Below, piece by piece: positions 46,961 through 58,130 of a DNA stretch of 64,000 bases. The stretch is taken from assembly GCF_042453785.1 (NCBI RefSeq), contig NC_091673.1, positions 937,501-1,001,500 of the forward strand, written 5' to 3'. This stretch comes from Malus domestica. Taxonomy: Eukaryota > Streptophyta > Magnoliopsida > Rosales > Rosaceae. The position numbers were made by a program, and so were the translations under genes. Under the pieces are notes generated by a model. The model made no database searches. It was not told the DNA's origin and saw nothing but the letters and a program-made list of their open reading frames with translations. Each line of letters opens with the position of its first letter. Positions within the stretch are counted from its first letter, which is position 1.

Positions 46961-48450
46961 GACAGGATTGCTTGTTCGAAAACCGAAGAGGCACCACTTT
47001 CCCAACTTCAAGAGCCGGATCTCCTTGGATAAAGCTTGTCTGTAATCTCCACACGCAACATCAGCTTTCCAGATACCATAGACCACTTTTTCAAAGTGCT
47101 CTGACAGAGTTAAAACTTGTGAAGCTGGCAGCTCCCACTACCGTGCTATGACCAAGCAGGGTAAAGGAATAGTATTATTACTTGATGTTAGGGAGACTCC
47201 TATATATGGCGACCTCCATCCCCAACGGACAGGCAGACCTGCAAAAATGCTCAACCCTTCCTCTTATCTGAGAGGGCACTCCCAACGAAGCCTTTCAAAA
47301 TATTCAGCTTTCTTTCCCCCCGATAATACCTCTGTAAACAAGCTATACTAGAGCAAGAATATCTCATATCATCAGGGTTAAAAGCAAGAGTATCCCATAT
47401 CATGCTTTTTCCCTGTCTTTTCCTTTGGCCTTGTTCTTACCTGCAAGACAAGGAGAAAGCGAGCAATCAGTCAGCACTTGGAATCAAGCTTCCAGCCAGG
47501 AACTGACTGCCTGGAACCCCTTACCCTGGCATTGCTCTCGAGTACTCATCTTCAACATCTTATGCTTCCAAGGAAGATACCGCATCTGCCTGAGGATAGG
47601 GCAAGTGAGAAGGATACAAGGAAGCATGTGGAGACAAGCGTAACAGCACACGTGCCGATATATCCACTACTCTGTCAAAAGCAAAAGTATCCCATATCAG
47701 CAGGGTCGAACGTACTCTAGATTTGATGGACTTGTTTTGACCCTCAAATTCTTCAGTCGGCCTTATACTTTGGAGGAAACCAGAAAACCCTCCAGCCCAG
47801 TTCAAGAATAAGCCTGTGGAAAGTTACTTCTTCAAAAGCAAAAGTATCCCATATCATCTCTTCTCATTTTTCTTCTCTTTATCCTTCATGCTGCCTGCAA
47901 GATAGGGAGAATGTGAACAATCAGCCGGAGCTCTGATTGCTTACCTTGTCTGTTACCTCTTTCAGCAGATCCCCTAGCTCGGCGACTTGGGGGACTCCTA
48001 CTACATGGTTTGTATCGCGCTTGACCAAGCCTGAAACTACAAGTAAGCTTCAAGTGACATTGATACATTACCTTGTGCATCTCCACCAGTTACAGATACC
48101 ACCCCTGGATGGAGGAAGAGTACTTCCAGAGAAGATTCCACATCTACCTATGAGACAGATAAGGAAAGTCAAGCCGATACCACACTCCGGGACTTAGAAG
48201 TTTCGTGGTTACGAGATCATTCTCCCACAATATTTCCTAATGTCATTTGTACTAAATCATTCACTTGTACTCCCTAAAGGAGAGCTTGAACCTATGTACT
48301 TGTGTAAACCCTTCACAATTAATGAGAACTCCTCTATTCCGTGGACGTAGCCAATCTGGGTGAATCACGTACATCTTGTGTTTGCTTTCCTATCTCTATC
48401 CATTTATATACTTATCCACACTAATGACCGGAGCAATCTAGCGAAGATCA

Positions 48451-49062
48451 CAAAAAGTTACCGTTTTCGCTACCTAGGATCTATCTTGCAAGAGAACGAA
48501 GAATTAGATGGAGATCTCAACCATAGAATACAAGCTGGATGGATGAAGTGTAAGAGTGTATCCGGCGTGTTGTGTGATCGTCGTAGGCCACTGAAGCTCA
48601 AGGGAAAATTTTATAGGACGGCAATAAGGCCAACGATGTTGTATGGCACAGAATGTTGGGCGGTGAAGCATCAACATGTACACAAAATGGGTGTAGCGGA
48701 GATGAGGATGCTTCGTGGGATGTATGGGCACACGAGAAAGGATAAGATTGGGAATGAGGTTATCCAAGGTAAAGTAGGAATAGCCAAAATTGAAGGAAAT
48801 ATGAGAGAAAATCGGTTCCGGTGGTTTGGACATGTGCAAAGAAGGCCTACTGACGCTCCGGTTCGAAAATGTGACTACGGGACAGAAGTTCAGGGCCGAA
48901 GGGGTAGAGGAAGACCTAGGAAAACTTTGGAAGAGACCCTAAGAAAAGACTTGATTACTTGGATCTAACGGAGGACATGACACAAAACCGAGCGCAATGG
49001 CGTTCTAGGATTCATATAGCCGACCCCACTTAGTGGGAAAAGGCTTTGTTGTTGTTGTTGTT
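48451..49062 (+). mobile_element. LINE fragment 2 with 3' end and (GTT)n tail
   Basis: Covers the same C-terminal part of the LINE as 43707-44284 ([17 protein letters not shown] to [10 protein letters not shown]) with scattered substitutions. A small deletion after KTLEETLRKDL shifts the frame. It continues through CCCACTTAGTGGGAAAAGGC to a GTTGTTGTTGTTGTT tail, the natural LINE 3' terminus, followed at once by the 17-bp duplication. Confidence 0.85.
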
Positions 49063-49079
49063 GTATATTGCTTGGACTT
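49063..49079. repeat. 17-bp target-site duplication, right
   Basis: Exact repeat of 43005-43021, abutting the (GTT)n tail of LINE fragment 2. Confidence 0.85.
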
Positions 49080-50229
49080 CTTCGTCTTTTTGGTCTAATT
49101 GCAGCTTATTTTTATGTTTATCTCGTTTAACATTTGTAATATTTTCTTCTATCAATGAAGTTCATGTTTGATAAAAAAAAAAAGAAAATCAAGGACTAGC
49201 TTTGCAAATGGAGGGTACTTGCTTTACGTGGTGTGCAGTTACGCTCGCCTAATCTTTTTATTACCTCGCCTAGTATGGTTAAAAAATCTGCATTAAGACA
49301 TTTTGACCTACCAAATCTAAGAACAGCTAGTAATCACCAATATAAAAGTGTAACTTTACTGCTTTTGGTTGAAGATATAGCCATATATATATATATATAT
49401 ATAATTAAACCAATATTATAAAATAAAGTTTGGTATAAGATTCCTTAATTTTATGGTTATTGTATTAGGGTTGGTGAATAATGCTGCAGACAAGATTAGC
49501 TGTCAGATGGATTTTATCGTTCTGCAGATGTCAAAGCGATTCGCGACAATAAGGTTCTAACCTCGTATTTGTTTTCTAATTACGACCTTAATATTTATTT
49601 AGTTTGGCAAAAACATGCACCAAACTCACCCATAGTGGTCGGTTCTGAATGTTTTTGTTTTTGTTACACAAGAATCTTGACCATTTTATTAATCTAACTT
49701 ATATTTTTCTGCGGATGTTAAAGTAGTAACTTGTTGTGAAGAAATTAATAAATAATCAAGGGACATAAAAGAGGATTACAGGTCGGAATTTACCATCGCA
49801 AAAAGGAAACTGAATTTGCATGAAGCTTATTCCTACTGTAATTTCTTCTGTCTGCGATAAGTCTGTTCAATTGAACTATTTAAAAAAAATATAAAAAAAA
49901 TCAGCCGGTGGCTTCGCAATGACAATTCATCATCTTGGGGCAGAGAAAACTCACAGAGACATTTCAGTTTCCCTTTAACCACTATCGTGTGATTCACCAA
50001 TACCAATAATCAACAAAATACATATACCATGTAGATATGTTTTGTTTGCAACAGTGATTAACAATATCGATGACACATCAGTACTTGCTTATTTGTAAAA
50101 AACAAAACGGACGTCTATTTCATAGTTGTACTATTTAATTATATATTTGTAACCGTTTGTTTGGCACTTGTTCACTCTGTTTAAGCATGCCATCATGTTT
50201 TTTTACCCTTTTCATCTTCCCTTCCGTTA

Positions 50230-50956
50230 GACCATCTCCAATGGTGGCTTATAACCTAAATTTTTCCCTTTTTCCCCCCCAAATCCACTCCAACCCAAAA
50301 CCTAAACCAAACCTAAAGCCTAAAACTTAAAATGAAGGTAAATATAGGTCACAAATTTAGCCCACAAAAGCTGCTGGGACCCATGGATGAGAGTGAAAAG
50401 TGGACCTTGTCCTGTAGCCAACGGCTACTTTTCTTCATCGGGTGGTGGTGGTAATTGGACCGTTAGTTAATCCAACGGTCCACATTCAATTTTATTATAT
50501 TTTATATTTATATATTTATTGGATCCAACGGCTTAAATAGAATATAATCAAATCTAACGGTAAAAAAAAAATCTAACGGTCCAAATTTAAATCCAAGGGC
50601 AAGAATAATCTTAAAATTTATCGGAATTTAAATATTTTTTTCCAACGGCTAGAATAATTTTTTTTTTTTAAGTTTATATGGTTTATCATGATTTTCATGT
50701 ATTGATTTAGTGATTTTTCAAAATTTATCGGAATTTAAATATTTTTAGGTTAAAATGTTCATAAAATTAATTTATGATAGTCTACATAATTTTTTTTTTA
50801 AGTTAATTTAAAAAAAATAGCCTTAATTCATTTTTTGATAATCTGGGGCTAAAATTTTAGACCAAAAGGGTTGGAGTAGAAAATCTGTTTCTGGGCTAAA
50901 ACTTAAATTTTATGGGCTAAATATTTTTAGATTTTAGGTCAGGATTGGAGATGGTC
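50230..50956. mobile_element. PIF/Harbinger-type MITE
   Basis: 727 bp with inverted ends GACCATCTCCAATGG and GATTGGAGATGGTC and TTA duplications at 50227-50229 and 50957-50959. The interior is AT-rich and contains repeated AATTTATCGGAATTTAAATA and ATCCAACGG units. No coding capacity. Confidence 0.82.
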
Positions 50957-51260
50957 TTAGAGACCAACAAAAATCAAGTGGATAAGAGGACCGCAAAGCT
51001 GCAAAACCTCAGTTTTTATGTCAGCAAGGGTTAGTAACTTAGTTACCACTTACCCAATGAGCCTCATGCCAAACCAATTTTCTACAGCTCATTTATCATC
51101 TATAGTAGTCCAAAGGATTTCCAGGAAAACACATTCCATTAGAAATTCAAATTATTTTTCACCTCAAGAAAAAAAATTTAAAAAGAAAGAACAAAAGTGG
51201 TTTATTAATGACGGAAAACGTTCAATAGCGTTGTCTGACTGAGGTAGTTTTAGCACTGAA

Positions 51261-51694
51261 TGTGACAACCCGTCTTTAATTTTATGATTTTATTAATTTT
51301 AAAAGAGTGAATTGACGAAAATGCTTCTTGAGACGAGATTGCTAACTTGGTTAAGCAAGTGGACAATTAGGCCGTTTAGCGTTAGTTTATTTATTTATTG
51401 TTTGGGCTTGACCCAAAGTTAATACACACAGATCTTCGGAGTACGTGACCCGACGAGTACGTAGGTGGTTATCTCCGAGGATATAATTCTCATTCTACTT
51501 TACTTATGTTTTGACATCACGTGTGAAATAGGTTCATTATCGCCCATAAGCACACTCTTTTATTTAGGCATTTTTAGGTTTTAATTTATTAACATTTTCC
51601 AAATCACTACACTTATGGCTCTGTCACCCTCTTGATATTGGCTAGCACAGCTCGATTCGAAATCCAGGTAGATATTTCAGATCGGGGTATGTCA
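51261..51694 (+). mobile_element. Short solo LTR, same family as 8907-14160
   Basis: Begins TGTGACAACCCG and ends GGGGTATGTCA. The left end (ATTTTATTAATTTTAAAAGAGTG) and right end (ACATCACGTGTGAAATAGG, GCACAGCTCGATTCG) match the termini of the larger LTR, but most of the middle is missing. Flanks CTGAA and TTGAA are a 4/5 match to a 5-bp duplication. Confidence 0.7.
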
Positions 51695-52633
51695 TTGAAT
51701 AAGTAACATGTGGAGTCGGATGAGATCAAAACATAAGAGATTCTACATTTTCTTGTGAAATTAACTTGCAAATGACGAGGTCAGACACTCGTCCTATTTT
51801 TCTCTATAAAGTCAGTTTTTTTGGGGTCAATTTTTGCCAGGGCCACCATGTGTAGGCTAGCAGGTTTTGTTTCCTCGTGTTTACTTGGTTTTACCTTTAC
51901 CTCTCCCCCTTCCAAGTCACGGACCCAGCTTTGAAGCCTTGAAAAATCCAACCTACCTGCAGCACTGTGAAGGTAAAGAACAACATGCTGAACCCATTTT
52001 ACAGCTCTTGTCACATCCTACTGACCTTGGATTCCAATTCACCATTGACAGACTACCATCCATCCGTTTACTCAGCAGCTATGACTTTTGAAGATAAAAC
52101 GACAGTGGCCCAAATTTTTTGACATTAATAAAAAGTTAAAAATTAAATTAATTTAAAAAAAAAATGAAAATCCTACCAGCAATGCACCGGTGCAGTGGAC
52201 GGCTGAATTGTAACTGCCACAATCTAGCCACACAAACTCTGGCGCATCTCATACACCGGTTAACCGTAGAAATGTACACAACAAATAGAAAAACCATGCC
52301 TACTACATATTACAGAAACTTCCATATGCTCAAATATTTATTGAACCCATGAGGGTGTCAAAAGTGCAGAGAAAATCTCAATTCGTAAAGCCAAAAGAAA
52401 AGCATGAATGGAAACCTGGGAAGGAAGCATTCTAAAAGTTGTACAAACTATACACAAACCACCCCCCACCAAAACACCCTGTAAAACTCTATCCACCCTC
52501 AATAAATCTATGCTTCTCAGCTCTCACTATACACCGAAGAACTGACCCAGCGCGGATATATATCGACCAAATGCCAATGGAGTGACCGTAGTGCTCATTC
52601 ATATCAGAATCCATACGTTGCTTGCAGCCCTCA

Positions 52634-54788
52634 TCAGACAGAAGTTGCCTCTTCTGTCTGGCTTCCTCTGCTCCGGTGGTGATGCTTTCCATGGCGGCGC
52701 CTCCCTTTCCCGAATGTGACGGGGTCAAACACACGCAGTCTTTCAGCTTCTTGGGGACTGATCACACACTCTGATGGAGGAGACTTGTATCGGATTCTGT
52801 CGTAGCAGTAGGAGTATGTCATGTGCTTCTTCCTTAAACCCTCCATCTTTGTTCTTTGGAGGCGGGTGACACCAGTAGGGACTGATTCTGAATTTTGGGT
52901 GTTTTCGCACTTCTTTGATAATTGTTCGATTGGATCGACCGCACAGCCGTGTAGAACAAGGTCGGAGAACTCAGCCAAATAGGGAGAGTACTTGTAATTC
53001 ACTCGGTATTTGCCACCATTGGTAGCCCAATCAGATCCATCCCATATTGTGGCATACAATGACATTGGCTTAGCAGGGAAGTCACCACCCATCGATTCTG
53101 TTTTCTTGAACTCTCTAATGGGAACATTGTCAACATAAAAGCTGCAAGTAATTGACATTGGAAACAAATACGCCGATCAAAATCTGAATTACAGAACTCA
53201 TAAAAAATGAGGTGAACAATAAAAGGCGAGAAATCGCTACGAACAAAATTTTTGCTTGAATTACAAAAATTATATTTTCATCCAGTTTCCCTAAAATGAA
53301 AACGTGCACCAAAAAATTCCATCCTTTTCTTTTCTACTTTTCTCACAAACCAACCACAGCTGGTTTTGACGAAACAAGAGGCGGTATTAAAACAACGAAA
53401 AGAACAAGTTATGTGCCGTATTTTCCTAAAAGGAGAAACCCCGCCTCTGCATTTTCCCTACACAGTAAAACTCCAGACTTCAAAGAACATGACATTATTG
53501 GTGACAATTTGGAAAAATATGCCACAAAAAGTTGATATGCTAACACATAGATTTAGAATATACTAATCCAAATATAGAGTGGAGAGTTTTGATTGACGCT
53601 CACATGATCTGAGAGTCAGTCCAGAGAATGCTGTACTGATGGTAATCGTCGGACGGATCAAACCAGAGATTGTATCTCTCTTCCCTGCCGGTGTTGGTGC
53701 TTCCGTTGCCGTAAATATTGGTCTGAACCCTCCATTCTTTGCCCCGTATATTCCCCAAGAACTCGAAATCAATTTCATCATGGTGCTTCGGAAACATGTC
53801 ACCATTTGACATCTGTTAACATTAAACAGATTAGAACCTGTATTCCTATTCGTTTAACAGCTTAATGAGAAAATAAAAAGGAAAACACCAGCATACATCA
53901 GTGTCGAATATTTAGTCATCCGATTGATATCGAAAATTGTTCGTTTAATAGGACCGAAATCTTGAACACAATAAATGAAAGAAAATACTCATCTGGGTGT
54001 GAACTTCAGGTCACAAAATGGACATTTAAAAATGTAAAAAGTAATGCAGCCTATCTGGGTTATCTCAGAAGGTTGAGAAAACAAGTTTTTAATTGGATAT
54101 TGGTAGAATTAGATCCACAACATTTTCTGGGCTCCACACCACCAAATTTGAAACAAAAACTGTTCAGATTTATCAGCTAACCATAAAGCTTGAATCTTTA
54201 CTGAACTGTTAAATTGAGAAGTAAAAATCTGGGTCATATTATTTTGTACAACGTAAGATACAAACAAACAACAAACAAAGAGGGAAACAAAATTAAAAAC
54301 CTTAATCAGATAGAAAAACAGGATTAACTCACATAAAACGCAACAACAACTCCAGCGGTGTAATCAGCAGGCAGCTTAATGGAAGCACTGAAAAACCCAT
54401 GCTGGTAGAGGTCCTGAGAAACAAATCCAGACCCTGCAAACAGACATAGCCACCAAAAACAAAACAAAGACAACAACTTCAAGGTAAAAAAAAACTCACG
54501 AAACGTCGCCACCTCAAAAACCCAGAAACCAAAAAATCAAAACACTTTCACATGAGTCTCGAGACAGAAACCCAAAAGGGAAACAGATTACAGACCTGTC
54601 CGTTCGTCTAGTGAGAGATGGACGGATTTCCCATCTCTAAGGATCATCAAATTGTCATCCCCAAAAAGCTTGGTGTACCCTTCATCGAAGGGTATGATTG
54701 GTAAATTTCCAGAGGGTGCAGAAGCAACAACTCCAAGAACAAGCACTTGGCAGGCACACAGAAACAATCCCAGATGAAAAAACCCCAT
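52634..54788 (-). CDS. XTH: Xyloglucan endotransglucosylase/hydrolase (group III, XTH28/30-like)
   Basis: Spliced gene, 336 aa. Exons in transcript order: 54596-54788, 54333-54433, 53604-53812, 52634-53141; GT-AG, phases agree. A GH16 wall enzyme that cuts and rejoins xyloglucan in the apoplast. An N-terminal signal peptide ([20 protein letters not shown]) ends before APSGNLP. The catalytic motif [10 protein letters not shown] (nucleophile first Glu, acid/base second Glu) is complete and is followed by an N-glycosylation site in NGST. Then come [18 protein letters not shown], the [10 protein letters not shown] strand, [17 protein letters not shown], and a C-terminal XET domain with Cys-containing [10 protein letters not shown]. 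The basic tail [14 protein letters not shown] is typical of the XTH27-30 branch (group III-B). The leader upstream of the start is GA-rich (54899-55000). Probably functional. Confidence 0.93.
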
Positions 54789-54898
54789 CTTTTCACCTAA
54801 AAAATAAATGGTTTTTCTTTCTTTCTTTGTTTTGAGTTTTTTTTATTTGTTTTCAGAATTCAGAGTGTATATATAAGAAGGTGAAGAACTAGAAGAGA

Positions 54899-55005
54899 GC
54901 AAGAGCAGAGAGAGAGGTAGAGAGAGGTAGAGAGAGAAAGAGAGAAGCTTGTAAGAATATCTCTATCTCTCAACAGCAATGGGGAGAGAGAGAGAGAGAG
55001 AGAGC
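54899..55005. repeat. GA-rich microsatellite upstream of XTH gene
   Basis: Interrupted (GA)n and GAGAGGTAGA tracts within about 110-220 bp of the XTH start codon on its 5' side. On the minus strand they read CT-rich, a frequent feature of plant core promoters and leaders. Confidence 0.85.
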
Positions 55006-55178
55006 CGAAAAGGCTAATGGGGGAATGAAGGAAGACAAGGCCAAGGGAAAGTCATTTTATTGCCGAGTGTCAGTGGAAGCTATTGAGCTGTTTTCCGTTC
55101 ATATGCACATCGCTCCACGCCCTTCTTTTCGTTTCTTTCTTTTTTATTTCACCAAATATTTTATTACCTTTATATTTA

Positions 55179-55331
55179 AAGAAAATTAATAAAAATAATT
55201 TGAAAATTTTAAGTTTTAACGATAAGGATAAAATAAAGGGTAAAGTTAATATTATCAGAATTGACTTTTTAGTGTAAAAATGTGATTTTTTGTTAAAGTG
55301 AACAATACCATAAGTTTTTCATTAAAGTTTC
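55179..55331 (-). mobile_element. MITE family B copy 3, inverted
   Basis: Reverse-complement relative of 814-968 (GAATTGACTTTTTAGTGTAA, TTGTTAAAGTGAACA, TTAACGATAAGGATAAAAT). Flanked by TTTATATTTA at 55169-55178 and 55332-55341. Confidence 0.75.
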
Positions 55332-57949
55332 TTTATATTTATATAGTAATTTCTTTTAAAAAAATCTGAAAATGTCATGAATTTATATACTTTTTAAAAT
55401 TTATTATATAAAATAAAATTTTAAGCGATTTGTCGTATTAATTTTTCAAAATTTGTTGTAATGCAATCTCTTTAATTAAGGGGCAATATAATTATCCTTA
55501 ATGAAGGGGATTTTTTTCGAAATTGTTCAATTTAGATTGAGTAATCAAATTTGCATTGCGTACAATACAAATTATGAGTTCTTTTTTTTTTCTTTTTTTT
55601 TTAAATAAATGAATGGATAGTTGCGTATTTTTTGTCATTAAGATATGCAATCACAAAATTATAGGTTCCGACTAGGTATTCGGCTCAAATAGATACAGTG
55701 TTTGTCATATATTTTTAGTCAAACTTGAGTCATTCTATAACCAAGCAAAACAAAATATCGTTATACAAACGACTAACTGGTAATACAACGAATGAAATGG
55801 ATGATCCGTCTTGTTACCAATCAAACACCACATAAGCAACATACGTATGAATGAACTACTTAATCAACCGTATCAATATTATAATGATTCTTCAAATTAT
55901 ATGGAATATATCATAAGAATTTATAACATAGTATGGATGTTGTATGCTGCAGGGGTTGGTGAATGTTTTAAATGAAATTATAATTACGCGTTTACTAGTT
56001 TGGCAAAGAATGGATCTAATGCTCATAAATACATTCCAAACAGTATTACATAGAACTCCTGTATTAGAGAGTTTGTCAACAATGTGATCAATATATGTTT
56101 GGACTGAACACATGACTTGTCGTCATGCTTCACAATAAGACATGCTAAGCATGCGGTTTACTATTGCATTGAGAAGAACCAAGAACTCATCTAGGACGAA
56201 TTCTATTGTTCTATTCAACGAGAAGTGCCTCCTACTTTTTCATTAAAAATATCTAAGAACTTGGTGGACCGTTGAAAATGAGTTCTTTGTTCTTTCTCAT
56301 CTTCACTTTCTTTCTGTTGTCCATACTACTATGGCATTGATATACATAATTATACCTTTCATTTATATAACATCTTAACGTGCTTTGAATTTTAAACTGA
56401 CATCACAATTTAGATATATGCTTAAGTCGTCAGTAACACGCATTAACTAATTCTTAATTCCATTATTCCTTATACAGTGATTTCGAACACTTTATCCCTC
56501 CTTCAAGACTTTGAAATAGAGTACCCATAGCTTGAATGTTAATCTTTGAAGAAGTCTACATTCTTCAAAGAGGTATAAAGTGCTCAAATAATAATTGCAT
56601 TAAAAGTAAAAATATAAAATAAAAATAGACAGAATTGAGAAAGCATGAATCATTACGGGTAAAACAAATTATTATTAAGACTTTTGGGGCAAAAAGAAGT
56701 TTACCTTTAAACTCTTTTTATCCTTTTTAAAAACTTAATTAAAAAAGGAAAAGCAGCTCAATCAGGCAACCGCCCAAGGCGCCGTCCCTTTTCACGTTTA
56801 TTTGTGCAGCTTGCTTTCCTAAACTACCCCCATATTACGCTACGTATTTACGGATTTTCCACAACCAGTATTTAAGATTGAACGATACTTGACTACTCAT
56901 CTTTGAGTAGCTAAATATTGTCCTTTAAAATTTATTTGATACGGTCAATATTTCCAGAAAAGTATTCAAAAAATTAGAGAACGATAGGGAAATGGGAGGT
57001 GAAGTCTAAACTTCACCTTATATCGGAGAAACTAAGTCTAGGCTAAAATCGATATATATTATCAAATGTCAATATTTCTAACACATTTGTTAAATATCGA
57101 AAAAACTTTTATATTTCATTCATACCAATGTTTAATAATTCTTAAAGTTTCATTTTAAATCTCATAATTCGATCGTAAGCAACATATATTTATATACAAT
57201 ATATCCGTCAATAAAAATACTGATATTGATATTTTAAACACTAAACACAAGAAGCGGGCTGTGATACCAATCTGGTAATTTAAGTCAAGCATGTAGGCAA
57301 TTCAATCCAATCTGGGGGAAGCGTCTAATTTCGGCGCGTAGAGGAATTGACACGTGGTCCAAATCACCGGACACCGGCTGAGCGGGCGAATATGCAAATT
57401 ACTCACTCAATTTATCAAGAAAATTGGTTTTTTTTCTTTTCCAACTTTAGTAAATTCCACTTGGCAAACGGTGCTGCACTGCTGACGTGACACCTTGTCT
57501 CACTCACACCTCAAATCCCAAGTAGCCGTTGAGGGGACCCACCCAGAATCCACAAAAAAGAAGCCGAGTTGTGAAGAAATGGATTTGGACCGTAATTCAT
57601 GGGCCTCCTTAAGGAACCCGCTCCTAACGCCGTTAATCACGGGGTCAATCCCGTCAAAGGAAACTAAAGCACAGTCCCCTGGGGCGTGAGTCCGTGACCC
57701 CCCCCTAATCATAAGCTTCCTTAACGTCCGTGTCCGTTGAAAACGGCGTCACCTCCCCTGATTAGGCCCCACATTTCACGCGGAACAGATAACAACATTA
57801 TGTTAGTTGCTAATTTTGGTTAATTTACAGAATTAATAGAGTAGAATATTAATCAATACAATAATTACGTGAATTCGATTTGAAGTGAATTTGCATATAA
57901 CCGAAATTGGGTAAAATTCTTATGATAATTACTACAACGGTAGCCATTC

Positions 57950-58130
57950 AATACTACGGTCTAGTAGTATTCATTCTTATTTATAAGTGAAACATCTTAT
58001 GTTTGAATCTCGTGAATGGTGAATTCGATACCAAATTAAGTTGTCTATTGTATGATTTAGCCAAACTCTTCCCTCATTCTAATATAAAATATATCATTAT
58101 ACTAAAAATAAAAAATAAAAAAAATAAAAA
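57950..58130 (+). mobile_element. tRNA-derived SINE, copy 3
   Basis: AATACTACGGTCTAGTAGTA start, TTATAAGTGAAACATCTTA, B-box remnant GTTTGAATCTCG, body and tail ATATCATTATACTAAAAA followed by A-rich sequence. Same family as 37785-38110. Confidence 0.7.

Larger units (their letters stand above)
44285..48450. mobile_element. Non-autonomous retroelement (LARD/TRIM-like) between LINE fragments
   Basis: About 4.2 kb without polymerase, integrase or protease frames. It contains a 226-codon coiled-coil frame on the minus strand (44543-45223), then four separate tandem arrays (45361-45742, 45697-46080, 46200-46790, 46780-46960) and a GC-richer stretch to 48230. The right part carries a plus-strand terminator-like region (TTGTACTCCCTAAAGGAGAG, ATTAATGAGAACTCC). 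I could not identify matching LTRs or target duplications for this piece alone, so the class is an inference and the right edge is approximate. Confidence 0.55.
49080..52633. other. Intergenic stretch between LINE composite and XTH gene
   Basis: No gene recognised. Contents: AT-rich DNA, a (TA)n run at 49383-49402, a Harbinger-type MITE at 50230-50956, a short solo LTR at 51261-51694, and the 3' flank of the XTH gene. Frames at 51781-52014 and 51867-52091 overlap on opposite strands and have no domain. Confidence 0.5.
54789..57949. other. Intergenic region upstream of XTH gene
   Basis: XTH promoter, then MITE family B copy 3, then AT-rich sequence. A GC-richer island at about 57290-57790 holds GACACGTGGTCC and ACGTGACACC, i.e. 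ACGTG cores, but no gene could be attached to it. Overlapping frames at 57495-57712 on both strands show no domain. Confidence 0.45.
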
